A DNA stretch of 64,000 nucleotides from Phaeobacter sp. QD34_24 (GTDB taxonomy: Bacteria; Pseudomonadota; Alphaproteobacteria; Rhodobacterales; Rhodobacteraceae), in NCBI RefSeq assembly GCF_028890115.1, contig NZ_JARCJD010000001.1, forward strand, positions 1 to 64,000. The letters run 5' to 3'. The notes beneath the pieces were generated by a model. The model saw only the letters and a list, made by a program, of their open reading frames with translations. It had not been told where the DNA came from and did not search any database. The translations under genes were made by a program, and so were the position numbers. Within the stretch, counting starts at the first letter, position 1, and the number at the start of each line of letters is the position of its first letter. Below are positions 34,979 to 46,448 of this stretch, piece after piece.

Positions 34979-35162
34979 CTGTCTGCCCGGCGGTATACCT
35001 GCGGCGCACAGGCGCTGCAATGACAAAGTTGCATCGGCCTCCGTTTCCATCTGCTCCACCAGGGCAGAGCCCCGCGCGCCGCAATTCCACCCCGCCCCGC
35101 ACGCGATATCACGCGAAATCGGCTTGCGGCGCTTGGGGGGCAATGCTAACCAGCAACTGCAC

Positions 35163-35236
35163 GCGGGTGTAGCTCAATGGTAGAGCAGCAGCTTCCCAAG
35201 CTGACGACGAGGGTTCGATTCCCTTCACCCGCTCCA
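35163..35236 (+). tRNA. tRNA-Gly(CCC)
   Basis: A complete 74-base cloverleaf with encoded CCA: acceptor GCGGGTG/CACCCGC, D-arm GCTCAATGGTAGAGC, anticodon loop TTCCCAA with anticodon CCC (reads GGG) and T-loop GGTTCGATTCC. It is transcribed away from tRNA-Arg, 184 bases apart. Confidence 0.96.
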
Positions 35237-35358
35237 GGCCTCCCCGACATCCACTGAACTTTGAAAAGTCGCCGCCTGCCGTGCCGCGCCCCGGGTAGAA
35301 TTGTCACCTTGCCGAAATTCATATTGAAATAGCCGCGGGGCATGGCTACTCCGGCAGC

Positions 35359-35841
35359 ATGACCCTAAGATATCTCACGCCGCTGCCCCCTGAAGAGCAA
35401 CTGGCAGCCGGGCTGTCAGCCCCCTGCCCGCTTGCCGTGGCGGATCGGGTGCGGTTTTCCGAGCTGGACATGCTGCGCCATGTGAACAACAAGGCCTATC
35501 TTGGCTGGTTCGAAACCACACGCGTCACCTATTTCGAGCAGTTCTGCCTGTCGCACTTTGCAGGAATGCCGGAGCCACGCACAGTTATGCGCAATGCAAA
35601 CGTGCATTATGTCAAAGAGATGCTCCAGGACGAAAGCTATGTCACCACGGCGCGGGTGATCTCGTTCCGGCGCACCTCCTATGTGATGGAACAACTGATC
35701 TACTCCGGCGACCTGCGCGCGCGGCTGGAGGCGGTCATGGTCCTGCGCACACCCGATGGCAGCCAGGGCTATCCAATCCCCGACAGCCTGCTGCAGCAAT
35801 TCCGGGATCTGGACGGGGCAGACGACCTGAGCCGGGATTGA
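35359..35841 (+). CDS. Acyl-CoA thioesterase, 4HBT hot-dog family
   Basis: A 160-residue hot-dog-fold thioesterase. The family signature FSELDMLRHVNNKAYLGWFE (about residues 34-53) contains the catalytic acidic residue and the Asn-Asn pair; VHYVKEMLQDESYVTTARV forms the second strand pair. It should hydrolyse an acyl-CoA or acyl-ACP; the substrate is unknown. Convergent with pgl, with nine bases between the stop codons. Confidence 0.85.
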   Translation: MTLRYLTPLPPEEQLAAGLSAPCPLAVADRVRFSELDMLRHVNNKAYLGWFETTRVTYFEQFCLSHFAGMPEPRTVMRNANVHYVKEMLQDESYVTTARVISFRRTSYVMEQLIYSGDLRARLEAVMVLRTPDGSQGYPIPDSLLQQFRDLDGADDLSRD

Positions 35842-35850
35842 GCGCGCCTG

Positions 35851-36518
35851 TCAGGGCGCCCAATGCACCTCGGCACCGCTGAGAACAGCCTGTATCGGCG
35901 CCTCTTCCGGCGGCAGCGACAAGGCGCGCTCCAGCGCCTCTCTCTTGGCGGCGCCAAAGATCACCAGATGCTTGCAGAGCGCCCCGTTCAGAACCTCTGC
36001 TGTGAGGCTGACGCGGGCCTCGGGCTGGCTTTCGGGGCGCAGTACCGCCAGGGGCGTCGCATCCCGGGCAAGGGCCGCCTCTAACCCGGCAACACCGGGA
36101 AACAGCGAGGCGGTGTGCATGTCCTCTCCCATGCCCAGAAGCACAACGGAGAGAGGGAGTTCCGGGATGATCAGCGCCTCGACCTCCGCCAACACCTCTT
36201 CCGGGGGACGGCCCGGCACATAGAACGGCAGGAACCGGGCCGCGGCGGCTGGTCCGGTCAGCAGACGGTTCCGGATCAGCCGCGCATTGGAACGATCGCT
36301 GTCAGAGGGCACCCAGCGTTCATCGCTGGCCATCACATGCACGCGGTCCCAATCCAAAGCAGCGGCGCAGAGATCGTCGAAAATCGGCCCCGGCGTGGTC
36401 CCGCCCGCCACCGCCAGGGAGGCGCTGTCGTGATGTAAAAGATGCGTCTCAAGATCCTCGGCGATGCGTTTTGCAACATCGATGGCAAGAATTTCCTGAT
36501 CGGGATAATCGATGATAT

Positions 36519-36522
<4 letters not shown>
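35851..36522 (-). CDS. pgl: 6-phosphogluconolactonase
   Basis: A 223-residue DevB-type lactonase hydrolysing 6-phosphogluconolactone to 6-phosphogluconate. Typical segments are SLAVAGGTTPGPIFDDL, VMASDERWVPSDSDRSN and VVLLGMGEDMHTASLFPG. The ATG at 36522 overlaps the zwf stop codon by four bases (ATGA), so it is preferred to the in-frame ATG at 36540. It completes the zwf-pgl pair feeding the Entner-Doudoroff or pentose-phosphate pathway. Confidence 0.94.
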
Positions 36523-37994
<1,472 letters not shown>

Positions 37995-38140
37995 GACCTG
38001 TTCCAATTTCCTGTGCCAAGCGGCTGATCATGCGGGAATTTCATCTTCACATCCACGTCAATATGACCACTGGCGGCTTTCACTTTTGCGGCAGTATAGG
38101 CTAGCCTTTGGTGAAAGGAACGGCCCATAAGGACATTCAC

Positions 38141-39094
38141 GTGAAAGATCTGCCTCAGCCCGCTGCCAATCTAGGCAAATTTCAAGACAGTCTGGTGACG
38201 GCCGACGGTAGTGACCGGGCCACTGTGGCGTTGAGCCGACCCGAAACCCTGTGGTTCAACACCGGTACCCTTTGCAACATTGAATGTGCGAATTGCTATA
38301 TCCTCAGCTCTCCCCGCAATGATGCGCTGGTCTATCTGAGCACCAAAGAGGTGGAACCCTATCTGGACCAGATCGAGGCCCAAGGCTGGCCGATCCGGGA
38401 AATCGGCTTCACCGGCGGTGAGCCCTTCATGAACCCTGATATGTGCGCGATGACCGAGGCTGCCCTTCTGCGCGGCTATGAGGTCTTGATCCTCACCAAC
38501 GCCATGCGCCCGATGATGCGCAAATCCGTGCGGCGCGATCTGTTGCGGCTGAACCAGGCCTTTCCCGGCAAGATGACCCTACGCGTGTCGCTGGATCACC
38601 ACACTGGCCCGATTCACGATGCAGAGCGCGGAGCGGGCAGTTTCGCCAAGACGCTGGAGGGCATGGGCTGGCTGCGCGACAATGGGTTTCAGATGGCGGT
38701 TGCCGGCCGGATCACCTTTGCCGAAAGCGAGGCCGAGGCGCGCAGCGGTTTTGCCGATCTCTTTGCCGCGCATGGGTTTGCGGTGGATGCGGCAGACCCC
38801 GGTCAGACTGTGCTGTTTCCGGAAATGGATGAAAGCGTCGAAGTGCCTGAAATCACCACCGCGTGCTGGGGGATCCTGAACAAATCCCCGGATGATGTCA
38901 TGTGCGCCTCCTCGCGCATGGTGGTAAAGCGCAAAGGGGCCGCTGGGCCCGTGGTTCTGGCCTGCACCCTGTTGCCCTATGCGCCCGAGTTCGAACTGGG
39001 TGCGACATTGGCTGCAGCCGAGCGCCCGGTGGCCCTGAACCACCCTCATTGCGCCAAGTTCTGCGTCCTTGGCGGGGCAAGCTGTTCGGCTTAA
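38141..39094 (+). CDS. Radical SAM protein with extra C-terminal cysteines
   Basis: A 317-residue radical SAM enzyme. The 4Fe-4S motif is CNIECANCY (Cys45, Cys49, Cys52), preceded by LWFNTGTL and followed by the SAM-binding GFTGGEPFMNP. Seven further cysteines after the TIM-barrel (in ACWGI, MCASS, ACTLL, HCAKFC and ASC) suggest a second, auxiliary iron-sulfur cluster of SPASM/twitch type. The substrate is unknown; no short precursor-peptide gene is obvious nearby. The start is GTG at 38141, with AAGGA seven bases upstream; the TTG/GTG codons at 38108-38111 lack one. The gene ends six bases from the convergent usg stop. Confidence 0.85.
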   Translation: MKDLPQPAANLGKFQDSLVTADGSDRATVALSRPETLWFNTGTLCNIECANCYILSSPRNDALVYLSTKEVEPYLDQIEAQGWPIREIGFTGGEPFMNPDMCAMTEAALLRGYEVLILTNAMRPMMRKSVRRDLLRLNQAFPGKMTLRVSLDHHTGPIHDAERGAGSFAKTLEGMGWLRDNGFQMAVAGRITFAESEAEARSGFADLFAAHGFAVDAADPGQTVLFPEMDESVEVPEITTACWGILNKSPDDVMCASSRMVVKRKGAAGPVVLACTLLPYAPEFELGATLAAAERPVALNHPHCAKFCVLGGASCSA

Positions 39095-39100
39095 CCCCCT

Positions 39101-39370
39101 TCAGTGAATGCGAAATTCACCGGTCACATGGCGCCATTCCCCCGCGCTGATCATCTTGCGATGGGTAAAGCGGACCGAATGCAGCGGTCCGTCTATTTCC
39201 CGGTGCCAGAATTCGATGAATTTGAACATGCGATCATGGTCGGGTGCCAGATCGTAGTCCTGCCAGATAAAGGTGTTCAGAACATGCGGATGGTCTGGCA
39301 TGTGATAGCAGAATTCCGCGGTGGTGAGCCCGTAGCCCTTGAGCATGAGTTCGGTTTCACGCGTCTCCAT
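39101..39370 (-). CDS. usg: Usg family protein
   Basis: An 89-residue protein matching the alphaproteobacterial Usg family (PF06233): LMLKGYGLTTAEFCYHMPDHP, LNTFIWQDYDLAPDHDRM and FIEFWHREIDGPLHSV. Its function is not known; old annotations linking it to phosphoribosylanthranilate isomerase or to aspartate-semialdehyde dehydrogenase are historical. It is divergent from gyrA and convergent with the radical SAM gene. Confidence 0.88.
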   Translation of the reverse strand: METRETELMLKGYGLTTAEFCYHMPDHPHVLNTFIWQDYDLAPDHDRMFKFIEFWHREIDGPLHSVRFTHRKMISAGEWRHVTGEFRIH

Positions 39371-39545
39371 CTGTGGCCTCCTTTGTGAAGCCCCCCAACA
39401 GGAATCCTAGGCCGACAAAGGTTAACAGTCCCCAAAGGCGGAGGCAGCGGCATGGCGCGGGCTCACCTTGCTTGCGCCCCACATGGGGTGTCTGATAGGG
39501 TGTCCTGACACAAGACAGACCCCTACCACAGAACGGGCAGCAAAC

Positions 39546-42293
39546 GTGAGCGATACGCCGGAAACTCCTGAAAATATGGATGAAACCCCACCGTCAAAGC
39601 CAGCCTACGATGGCCCGACGGTATCCATCGAATCCGAGATGCGCACCTCCTATCTGGACTATGCCATGTCGGTCATCGTCAGCCGGGCCATTCCGGACCT
39701 GCGCGACGGTCTGAAACCGGTCCATCGGCGCATCCTCTACGCGATGCACGAGACTGGAAATACTCACGAAAAGGCCTATCGCAAGTCGGCCCGTCCGGTG
39801 GGCGATGTCATGGGTAAATACCACCCCCATGGGGACAGCGCGATCTATGACGCTCTTGTGCGCATGGCACAGGATTTCTCCATGTCTCTGCCGCTGCTCG
39901 ATGGCCAGGGCAACTTCGGCTCCATGGATGGCGATAACCCCGCTGCCATGCGCTACACCGAGGTGCGCATGGACAAGCCGGCCGCCTTCATGCTCTCAGA
40001 TATCGACAAGGAAACCGTCGATTTCCAGGACAACTACGATGGCAAGGACCAGGAACCGACGGTGCTGCCAGCCCGGTTCCCGAACATGCTGGTCAATGGC
40101 GCCGGCGGTATCGCCGTGGGCATGGCGACCAATATCCCGCCGCATAACTTGGGCGAAGTGATCGATGCGACGCTCGCGCTGATCGAGGAACCGGATCTCA
40201 CCAGCGAACAGCTGATCGACTATGTGCCGGGGCCGGACTTTCCCACCGGCGGTGTGATGCTGGGCCGCTCTGGCGCGCGCAAGGCCTATCTGGAGGGGCG
40301 CGGCAGCGTCATCATCCGCGCCAAGACCCGCGTGGAGGAGATCAGGAAAGACCGCTATGCCATTGTCGTGGATGAGATTCCCTATCAGGTGAACAAGGCC
40401 TCGATGATCGAGAAGATCGCCGAACAGGTACGCGACAAGAAGATCGAAGGCGTGGCCCATGTGCAGGATGAATCGGACCGTAACGGGGTGCGTGTCGTTG
40501 TCGAGCTGAAGCGCGACGCCACCGCCGAGGTGGTGCTGAACCAGCTGTATCGCTTCACGCCGATGCAGACGCATTTTGGCTGCAACATGCTGGCGCTGAA
40601 TGGCGGCCGCCCCGAACAGCTGACCCTGCGCCGGTTCCTGACCTCCTTCATCGACTTCCGCGAAGATGTGGTGGCGCGCCGTACCGCCTACCTTTTGCGC
40701 AAGGCGCGCGAGCGCAGCCATATCCTCTGCGGTCTGGCGGTTGCCGTGTCCAACGTGGATGAAATCGTTGCCACCATCCGCTCGTCAGCAGATGCGGCAG
40801 AGGCCCGCGAAAAGCTGATGACCCGGCGCTGGCCCGCGATGGACATCGCCGATTACATCCGCCTGATCGACGATCCGACCCACACGATGAACGAGGACGG
40901 CACCTACAACCTGTCGGAAACCCAGGCCCGCGCTATCCTTGAACTGCGCCTTCAACGCCTGACCCAGATCGGCGTCAAGGAAGTCACCGACGAACTTGAA
41001 GATCTGGCTGCCAAGATCAAGGAATACCTCGAAATTCTTGGTTCTCGTGAACGTATCATGGGGATCATCGCCGATGAGCTGCGCGAGGTCCGCGATAATT
41101 TCGCCGTGCCGCGCCGGACCGAGATTGTCGATTGGTCCGGAGACATGGATGACGAGGATCTGATCGAACGCGAGGACATGGTGGTGACCGTGACCTCGGG
41201 CGGCTACATCAAGCGCACGCCGCTGGCCGATTTCCGCGCCCAGAAACGCGGTGGCAAGGGGCTCTCGGGCATGCAAACCAAGGAAGAGGATGTGGTCACC
41301 ACCCTCTTTGTGGCCAATACCCATACGCAGCTCTTGTTCTTCACCACCGATGGCATGGTGTACAAGCTGAAGACCTGGCGCCTGCCGCAAGGGGGACGTA
41401 CCTCCAAGGGCAAGGCGATCGTCAATATCCTGCCGATCCCCACTGGCGTCTCGATTGCCGCCATCATGCCGGTGGACCGGGACGAGGATGAATGGGCCGA
41501 CCTGCAGATCATGTTCGCAACCTCTGCTGGAACTGTGCGTCGTAACCGTCTTTCGGACTTCACGAATGTGATGCGCAACGGCAAGATCGCCATGAAGTTC
41601 GAGGATGACAACGCCGACACCAAGCTGATCAATGCGCGGATCTGCTCCGAGGATGACGATATCATGCTGGTCACCAACACCGGCCGCGCGATCCGCTTCC
41701 CGTCGACCGAGGTGCGCGTCTTCAACAGCCGCAATTCGGTGGGCGTGCGCGGCATCAAGCTGAACGAGGGCGACGAGGTCGTCTCGATGTCGGTGATCCG
41801 CCATTCGAAATACACGCCGGAGCAGCGCACTGCCTATCTCAAGATGCGCCGCGCCATGGCCGGGATTGCCGATGATGCCGAGACTTCGGATGAGGATGTG
41901 GTGGCGGATCCCAACTTCTCGACCGAGCTTTATGCCGAGATGTCGGCCTCCGAGAACCTGATCCTGACCATCACCAAGGGCGGCCAGGGCAAGCTCAGCT
42001 CCAGCCATGATTACCCGGTACGTGGGCGCGGTGGCATGGGTGTCACCGCCATGGACAAGGGCATGCGCGGCGGTGAACTGGTGGCCTCCTTCCCGGTTGA
42101 ACTGGAAGATCAGATCATGCTGGCGACCTCCAAGGGGCAGTCGATCCGGGTGCCAGTCGAAGGCATTTCCTTCCGCTCCCGCTCGGCAGGTGGCGTGCGC
42201 GTCTTCAACACCGGCAAGGGCGAAGAGGTCGTCTCGGTCGCCTGGATTGCCGACAGCGGCGACGAGGAAGAGGGCGAGGCCAGCGAAGGCTGA
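39546..42293 (+). CDS. gyrA: DNA gyrase subunit A
   Basis: A 915-residue type IIA topoisomerase subunit that cuts and rejoins DNA. The quinolone-resistance region [20 protein letters not shown] keeps the wild-type Ser and Asp. The catalytic tyrosine is in [10 protein letters not shown], and the gyrase-specific box KRGGKG that allows DNA wrapping lies before the C-terminal beta-pinwheel, so this is GyrA and not ParC. The C-terminal tail is acidic ([10 protein letters not shown]). The GTG at 39546 ([13 protein letters not shown]) is the probable start; ATG at 39576 is an alternative. A 13-bp terminator follows. Confidence 0.96.
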   Translation: MSDTPETPENMDETPPSKPAYDGPTVSIESEMRTSYLDYAMSVIVSRAIPDLRDGLKPVHRRILYAMHETGNTHEKAYRKSARPVGDVMGKYHPHGDSAIYDALVRMAQDFSMSLPLLDGQGNFGSMDGDNPAAMRYTEVRMDKPAAFMLSDIDKETVDFQDNYDGKDQEPTVLPARFPNMLVNGAGGIAVGMATNIPPHNLGEVIDATLALIEEPDLTSEQLIDYVPGPDFPTGGVMLGRSGARKAYLEGRGSVIIRAKTRVEEIRKDRYAIVVDEIPYQVNKASMIEKIAEQVRDKKIEGVAHVQDESDRNGVRVVVELKRDATAEVVLNQLYRFTPMQTHFGCNMLALNGGRPEQLTLRRFLTSFIDFREDVVARRTAYLLRKARERSHILCGLAVAVSNVDEIVATIRSSADAAEAREKLMTRRWPAMDIADYIRLIDDPTHTMNEDGTYNLSETQARAILELRLQRLTQIGVKEVTDELEDLAAKIKEYLEILGSRERIMGIIADELREVRDNFAVPRRTEIVDWSGDMDDEDLIEREDMVVTVTSGGYIKRTPLADFRAQKRGGKGLSGMQTKEEDVVTTLFVANTHTQLLFFTTDGMVYKLKTWRLPQGGRTSKGKAIVNILPIPTGVSIAAIMPVDRDEDEWADLQIMFATSAGTVRRNRLSDFTNVMRNGKIAMKFEDDNADTKLINARICSEDDDIMLVTNTGRAIRFPSTEVRVFNSRNSVGVRGIKLNEGDEVVSMSVIRHSKYTPEQRTAYLKMRRAMAGIADDAETSDEDVVADPNFSTELYAEMSASENLILTITKGGQGKLSSSHDYPVRGRGGMGVTAMDKGMRGGELVASFPVELEDQIMLATSKGQSIRVPVEGISFRSRSAGGVRVFNTGKGEEVVSVAWIADSGDEEEGEASEG

Positions 42294-42322
42294 TCTGGCT
42301 CTGCTCGGTGAACGAAACTCAG

Positions 42323-42357
42323 GAAATGCCGTCCCAAACCGGGGCGGCATTTCTCTT
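42323..42357 (+). terminator. gyrA terminator
   Basis: A 13-bp stem gaaatgccgtccc (42323-42335) and ggggcggcatttc (42341-42353), one G-T pair, then tcttt. The G-T pair is stable only in the plus-strand transcript. Confidence 0.85.
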
Positions 42358-42425
42358 TACCAAAGACTAAACAATTTCCCCTAAGCTCCTGCGCAAACGA
42401 TTGTCTTTACGGGAGGGAGCGCCCG

Positions 42426-42776
42426 ATGAACCTTTATCATTGCTATATCGACCTGCAGCACGAAGCCAAGGCCCTGGCGTTTTCCAGCGCGGTGGACCAG
42501 TGGATGTCCTATCTGAAGGAGCGCAAGGTGATCAAAGGCTGGCGCCTGCTGCGCCGCAAGCTGAACCTTGCCAGCGACTCCTGCCGCGATTTCCTGCTGG
42601 AGATCGAATTCGAGAATATGACCCAGCTGGATCAAGCCTTTCGCGTGCTTGGCGAAAAGGACGAAGAGATCGAGAAGCTATATGCCAACGTCTCGGCGCT
42701 GGTGGCCCATTCGGATTTCGGGCTGTACCGCCCCTTCCCCGATCCGGAACGCGCCGAACGCATGGCGCTGATCTGA
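42426..42776 (+). CDS. Conserved small protein, DUF6614-like
   Basis: A 116-residue soluble protein. NLYHCYIDLQHEAKALAFSSAVDQWMSYLK followed by LRRKLNLASDSCRDFLLEIEFENM resembles the DUF6614 family of Rhodobacteraceae, shaped like a ferredoxin-fold dimer protein, but this is from memory and no function is known. GGAGGGAG lies about six bases before the ATG, an unusually strong ribosome binding site that suggests high expression. Confidence 0.75.
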   Translation: MNLYHCYIDLQHEAKALAFSSAVDQWMSYLKERKVIKGWRLLRRKLNLASDSCRDFLLEIEFENMTQLDQAFRVLGEKDEEIEKLYANVSALVAHSDFGLYRPFPDPERAERMALI

Positions 42777-42801
42777 GCGGATCGAAATCGGAACAGGAAC
42801 A

Positions 42802-42828
42802 AGGCCGGGCAGTACGCCCGGCCTTTTC
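42802..42828. terminator. Bidirectional terminator between the DUF6614-like and M32 genes
   Basis: Perfect 10-bp stem aaggccgggc/gcccggcctt with a 5-base loop and T4 on the plus strand; it serves two convergent genes. Confidence 0.85.
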
Positions 42829-42830
42829 TG

Positions 42831-44300
42831 TTACAGGTCGTAGAGGTCAGCGAACTTCCGGTCCAGATAGGCCAAAAGAGGCGCATGATCCGGAGCCATG
42901 CCGGCGGCCTGTGCAATCGTGTCGCGCGGGCTGCGCAAACCGCCGTGCTGTTGCAGGTTTTCGCCCAGCCATCCGGTAGCTGTCGAGGTGTCACCCCGGG
43001 CAAGCTGGTCATCCAGATCCGGCACATCCCGACGCAGCGCTTCGTGCAGGCAGCCGGCATAGACATTGCCCAGGGAATAAGTCGGGAAATAGCCAAACAG
43101 GCCCACAGACCAATGCACGTCCTGCAGACAGCCGTTGGAGGGCTTGTCCACCGCATAGCCGAAGTCCGCCTTGAAACGATCATTCCAGGCCGCCTCCAGG
43201 TCAGAGACCTCCAGATCGCCTTGCATCAATGCCCGTTCCAGATCGAAACGCAGCATCACGTGCAGGTTATATTGCAGCTCGTCCGCTTCGGTCCGGATGT
43301 ATCCGTTGTGAACCTTGTTCACCGCCGCGTAGAAGGCATCGGCATCGGCAATCCCGAAATCACCAAAGCTGTCTTTCATCTGCTCGAACAGCCAGCCGGT
43401 GAAGGCACGGCTGCGGCCCAGCTGGTTCTCATAGATCCGGCTTTGGCTTTCATGCACCCCCATCGACACGCCCCGGCCCAGCGGCGTCAGCAGGTAATCG
43501 CGGCTGATGTTCTGCTCATAGGCGGCGTGGCCGACCTCATGGATGGTGGAGTAGAAGCAGTTGAAGGGGTCGCTTTCGCTGGTACGCGTGGTGATCCGCA
43601 CGTCCAACCCCGAGCCAGAGCTGAACGGGTGCACCGCCTTGTCCACGCGACCATGCGCCATGTCATAGCCAAAGGCACGCGCCAGTTTGCGGGCCAGTTT
43701 CATCTGCTTGGATTCGTCAAAGCTGCCGTCCAACCCCTTGGGCGCCGGACGGTCGAGAACGCGGGCGCGCAGATCAACCAGCGCCGGGCGCATCGCTTCA
43801 AAGATCGCGGCAATCTCGGCCGCAGTCGTTCCATGCTCGTAATCGGCGACCAGCGCGTCATAGAGATCCCCCCCGGCTGCCAGCGCCTGGCCCTCTTGCC
43901 GCTTCAGGGCAACGACCTCTTCCAGGACCGGAACAAAGGCGGCGACGTCTTCATCGGCGCGGGCCTGTGCCCATTTTCCTTGCGCTTCAGAGGTGACCTG
44001 CGCCAGTTTCTTGGCCAGATCGGCCGGAACCTTCACGGCGCGCTCATAGCTGCGGCGGATTTCCCGCAGGTGCGCTGCACCGACCTCGTCCGGGGCTTCG
44101 GCGGCCTCCAGCCAGGCTCCGACTTCGGGCGCACTGCGGCGGGCGTGCAGAACCGCCTCAAGCGCGGCCATCTCGGCACCGCGCTGGCTGGTGGCGCCGC
44201 GCGGCATCACGGTTTCCTGATCCCAGCCCAGGCGGCCGGAAATCTGCCCCAGCGCCTGGGTGTCGCGCTCATAGGCCATCAATTGATCGAATGCGGTCAT
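42831..44300 (-). CDS. Metallocarboxypeptidase, M32 (Taq) family
   Basis: A 489-residue cytoplasmic zinc carboxypeptidase. The zinc motif is HEVGH in YSTIHEVGHAAYEQN with the downstream glutamate in GVHESQSRIYENQLG; DVRITTRTSESDPFNCF and RTEADELQYNLHVMLRFDLE are further M32 signatures. The family trims C-terminal residues with a preference against proline. The start MTAFDQLMAYERDTQAL lies four bases after the ctaA stop codon; the frame upstream is not used. Confidence 0.93.
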   Translation of the reverse strand: MTAFDQLMAYERDTQALGQISGRLGWDQETVMPRGATSQRGAEMAALEAVLHARRSAPEVGAWLEAAEAPDEVGAAHLREIRRSYERAVKVPADLAKKLAQVTSEAQGKWAQARADEDVAAFVPVLEEVVALKRQEGQALAAGGDLYDALVADYEHGTTAAEIAAIFEAMRPALVDLRARVLDRPAPKGLDGSFDESKQMKLARKLARAFGYDMAHGRVDKAVHPFSSGSGLDVRITTRTSESDPFNCFYSTIHEVGHAAYEQNISRDYLLTPLGRGVSMGVHESQSRIYENQLGRSRAFTGWLFEQMKDSFGDFGIADADAFYAAVNKVHNGYIRTEADELQYNLHVMLRFDLERALMQGDLEVSDLEAAWNDRFKADFGYAVDKPSNGCLQDVHWSVGLFGYFPTYSLGNVYAGCLHEALRRDVPDLDDQLARGDTSTATGWLGENLQQHGGLRSPRDTIAQAAGMAPDHAPLLAYLDRKFADLYDL

Positions 44301-44304
44301 GGGC

Positions 44305-45453
44305 TCAAACGTCCTTGATCGAGGTTGCAATGGGATAGGCCGCCAGGAAGCGCGCCCGCAGGATCAACACCCAGAGGATCACAGCCATGACCTGGTGCAG
44401 GATCGCCGCCTGCCAGGGGGCGGCGTAGATCACGGTAACGATGCCCAGAAGGATCTGCACCGACAGGGCTGCAAAGACCGCATTGAAGGCAAACCGGGTG
44501 TGGCCATGGGCGCTCTTGCGGCCCCGCAGCCAGACAACCACGCCAAAGGCAAACAGGAGATAGCCGCAGATCCGGTGGATAAACTGTACAAGGCCCGGGT
44601 TTTCAAAGAAGTTCTTCCAGATTGGTTCAATCATCAACGGGTTCGGCGGGATCACCTGCCCGCCCATCAAGGGCCAGTCGGTGTAAGAGCGGCCGGCATC
44701 GATGCCTGCCACCAGCGCGCCGAGCAGGATTTGCAGCCCTGCAAAATGCAACAGCCCGGTCGAGAGACCAAAAAGCTTGGCTTCCTTGGCGCGGCGGGCC
44801 TGCATCAGCTCGCGCTCTTCCCGCGCCAGCAGGAAGGCATACCAGGCGATATAGCCCAGGATCACAAATGCCAGCCCCAGGTGGGTGGCCAGCCGATAAG
44901 AGGCAACCGTCGTCACGCCCTCGCCCTGGGTCACGCCCGAGGCCACCATCCACCAGCCAATCGCGCCCTGAACACCGCCAAGGGCGCCGGGCAGGATCAG
45001 GCGCCCGGTCCAGCCCGTGGGGATCTTGCGTGCCAGAAGGAAGCCGAAGAAACCGATTGCCCAGACCAAGCCGATCACCCGGCCCAGTTGGCGATGCCCC
45101 CATTCCCACCAGTAGATCTGTTTGAAATCAGAGAGATCCATCCACTGGTTGTGCAGCCGCCACTGGTCAATCTGCTTGTATTTCTCGAATTCCGCCTGCC
45201 AGTCGGCCTCGCTTAGCGGCGGAATGGCACCGGTCACCGGGCGCCATTCGGTGATCGACAGGCCGGAATCCGTAAGCCGGGTCAGCCCGCCCACGGCAAT
45301 CATCGCCATCACAAGCACAAAGAGCAGCATCAGCCAGAGCCGGATCGCCCGGCGTGTACCGCCCCTGCCCCGGTCGATTGCACCCGGCTGCGCGGCCTGT
45401 TGTACCGGCTGCGCTTCACTCACCTCTTCGAAGATATTGCGCTTGCTGCTCAT
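44305..45453 (-). CDS. ctaA: Heme A synthase CtaA
   Basis: A 382-residue inner-membrane protein with eight hydrophobic helices, oxidising heme O to heme A for the aa3-type cytochrome oxidase. The alphaproteobacterial type-2 signatures are present: VGGLTRLTDSGLSITEWRPV, EFEKYKQIDQWR, WEWGHRQLGRVIG and QFIHRICGYLLFA, which carry the heme-ligand histidines. The stop codon is followed by the M32 start within four bases, so both genes are probably one transcript. Confidence 0.95.
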   Translation of the reverse strand: MSSKRNIFEEVSEAQPVQQAAQPGAIDRGRGGTRRAIRLWLMLLFVLVMAMIAVGGLTRLTDSGLSITEWRPVTGAIPPLSEADWQAEFEKYKQIDQWRLHNQWMDLSDFKQIYWWEWGHRQLGRVIGLVWAIGFFGFLLARKIPTGWTGRLILPGALGGVQGAIGWWMVASGVTQGEGVTTVASYRLATHLGLAFVILGYIAWYAFLLAREERELMQARRAKEAKLFGLSTGLLHFAGLQILLGALVAGIDAGRSYTDWPLMGGQVIPPNPLMIEPIWKNFFENPGLVQFIHRICGYLLFAFGVVVWLRGRKSAHGHTRFAFNAVFAALSVQILLGIVTVIYAAPWQAAILHQVMAVILWVLILRARFLAAYPIATSIKDV

Positions 45454-45523
45454 GCTCGTCTCTCTTGATTGCGGGTCTCGCTTGCGCGCGAGATATAGAT
45501 CATCGCAAGGCCCCGGTCAGGGG

Positions 45524-46270
45524 TCATTCGCCATTTTTCTTCCAGCGGACCATCTGCCGCATGATCCCGTGCAGCATCTGCACATCGGCCCGGGTCAGGC
45601 GCATGCGGCTAAAGAGGTTGCGGAACACAACCTTCATGCCCGGTGCCTTTTCCGGCGGGAAGAAATAGCCGGCCTCATCCAGGCGCTCTTCATAGTGTTT
45701 CACCAGCGCCTCGACTTCGACACCCGTGGCCCAGTCGGATTTGCCGATTTCAAAGTTTTCATGCTGGATCTCATCGGCCTGACGGCGCCATTCATAAGCG
45801 GTCAATAGCACGCATTGCCCAAGGTTCAGCGAGGGGAACTCGGGGTTTACCGGCACCGTGATGATGGCATTGGCCTTGGCGATATCGTCATTCTCAAGGC
45901 CCGCCCGTTCGGGGCCGAACATCACCGCCACCTTTTCGCCGCTCCGGATCTTCTCCAGCGCCAATTTCATCGCCGCTTCAGGGCTGTAGACGGGTTTGGT
46001 GAGCTCACGCGGCCGCGCCGTGGTGGCAAAGACAAAGGAGCAATCCTCCAGCGCGCCGGGCACATCAGGCGCCAGCTGCGCCTCGTCCAGCAGCCTGCCC
46101 GCGCCCGAGGCCATGGCCACCGATTTCGGGTTCGGCCAGCCATCGCGCGGCGCCACGATCCGCATCCGGTCCAGGCCGAAGTTCCACATGGCGCGGGCGG
46201 CGGCACCGATGTTTTCCCCCATCTGCGGGCGGACCAGAACAAAGGCGGGCTGAGGGGTCTCGCTGGGCAT
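45524..46270 (-). CDS. tRNA/rRNA 2'-O-methyltransferase, TrmJ-like (SPOUT)
   Basis: A 248-residue SPOUT methyltransferase. The N-terminal half has FVLVRPQMGENIGAAARAM, the knot region VAVMFGPERAGLENDDIAKAN and ITVPVNPEFPSLNLGQCVLL, matching TrmJ, which methylates the ribose at position 32 of some tRNAs. A C-terminal extension of about 75 residues (VEALVKHYEERLDEAGYFFP, ADVQMLHGIMRQMV) is also TrmJ-like. GGAG is eight bases before the ATG. Confidence 0.9.
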   Translation of the reverse strand: MPSETPQPAFVLVRPQMGENIGAAARAMWNFGLDRMRIVAPRDGWPNPKSVAMASGAGRLLDEAQLAPDVPGALEDCSFVFATTARPRELTKPVYSPEAAMKLALEKIRSGEKVAVMFGPERAGLENDDIAKANAIITVPVNPEFPSLNLGQCVLLTAYEWRRQADEIQHENFEIGKSDWATGVEVEALVKHYEERLDEAGYFFPPEKAPGMKVVFRNLFSRMRLTRADVQMLHGIMRQMVRWKKNGE

Positions 46271-46448
46271 GTCTTTCTCCGTTGCGCCGCTGGGGCAATT
46301 TTAGGCGATTTTCCCTGCTCTAATGGCAGGGCGCGGGAACGGCAAGGCTTGCCAGGGCGGCAATGAAAGCGCCGCCTGCATGCCGGATCCTTGCGTCCGG
46401 CGTAAGATGCGTTAAACACCTGCCATGAAAGAACAGGAGCGCCCCGTC

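Noticed and set aside
46271-46448. Thiamine (TPP) riboswitch before the ThiE-like gene
   Set aside because: No CUGAGA or ACCUGA-type core elements; only unrelated short hairpins (46313-46331, 46382-46401) are present.
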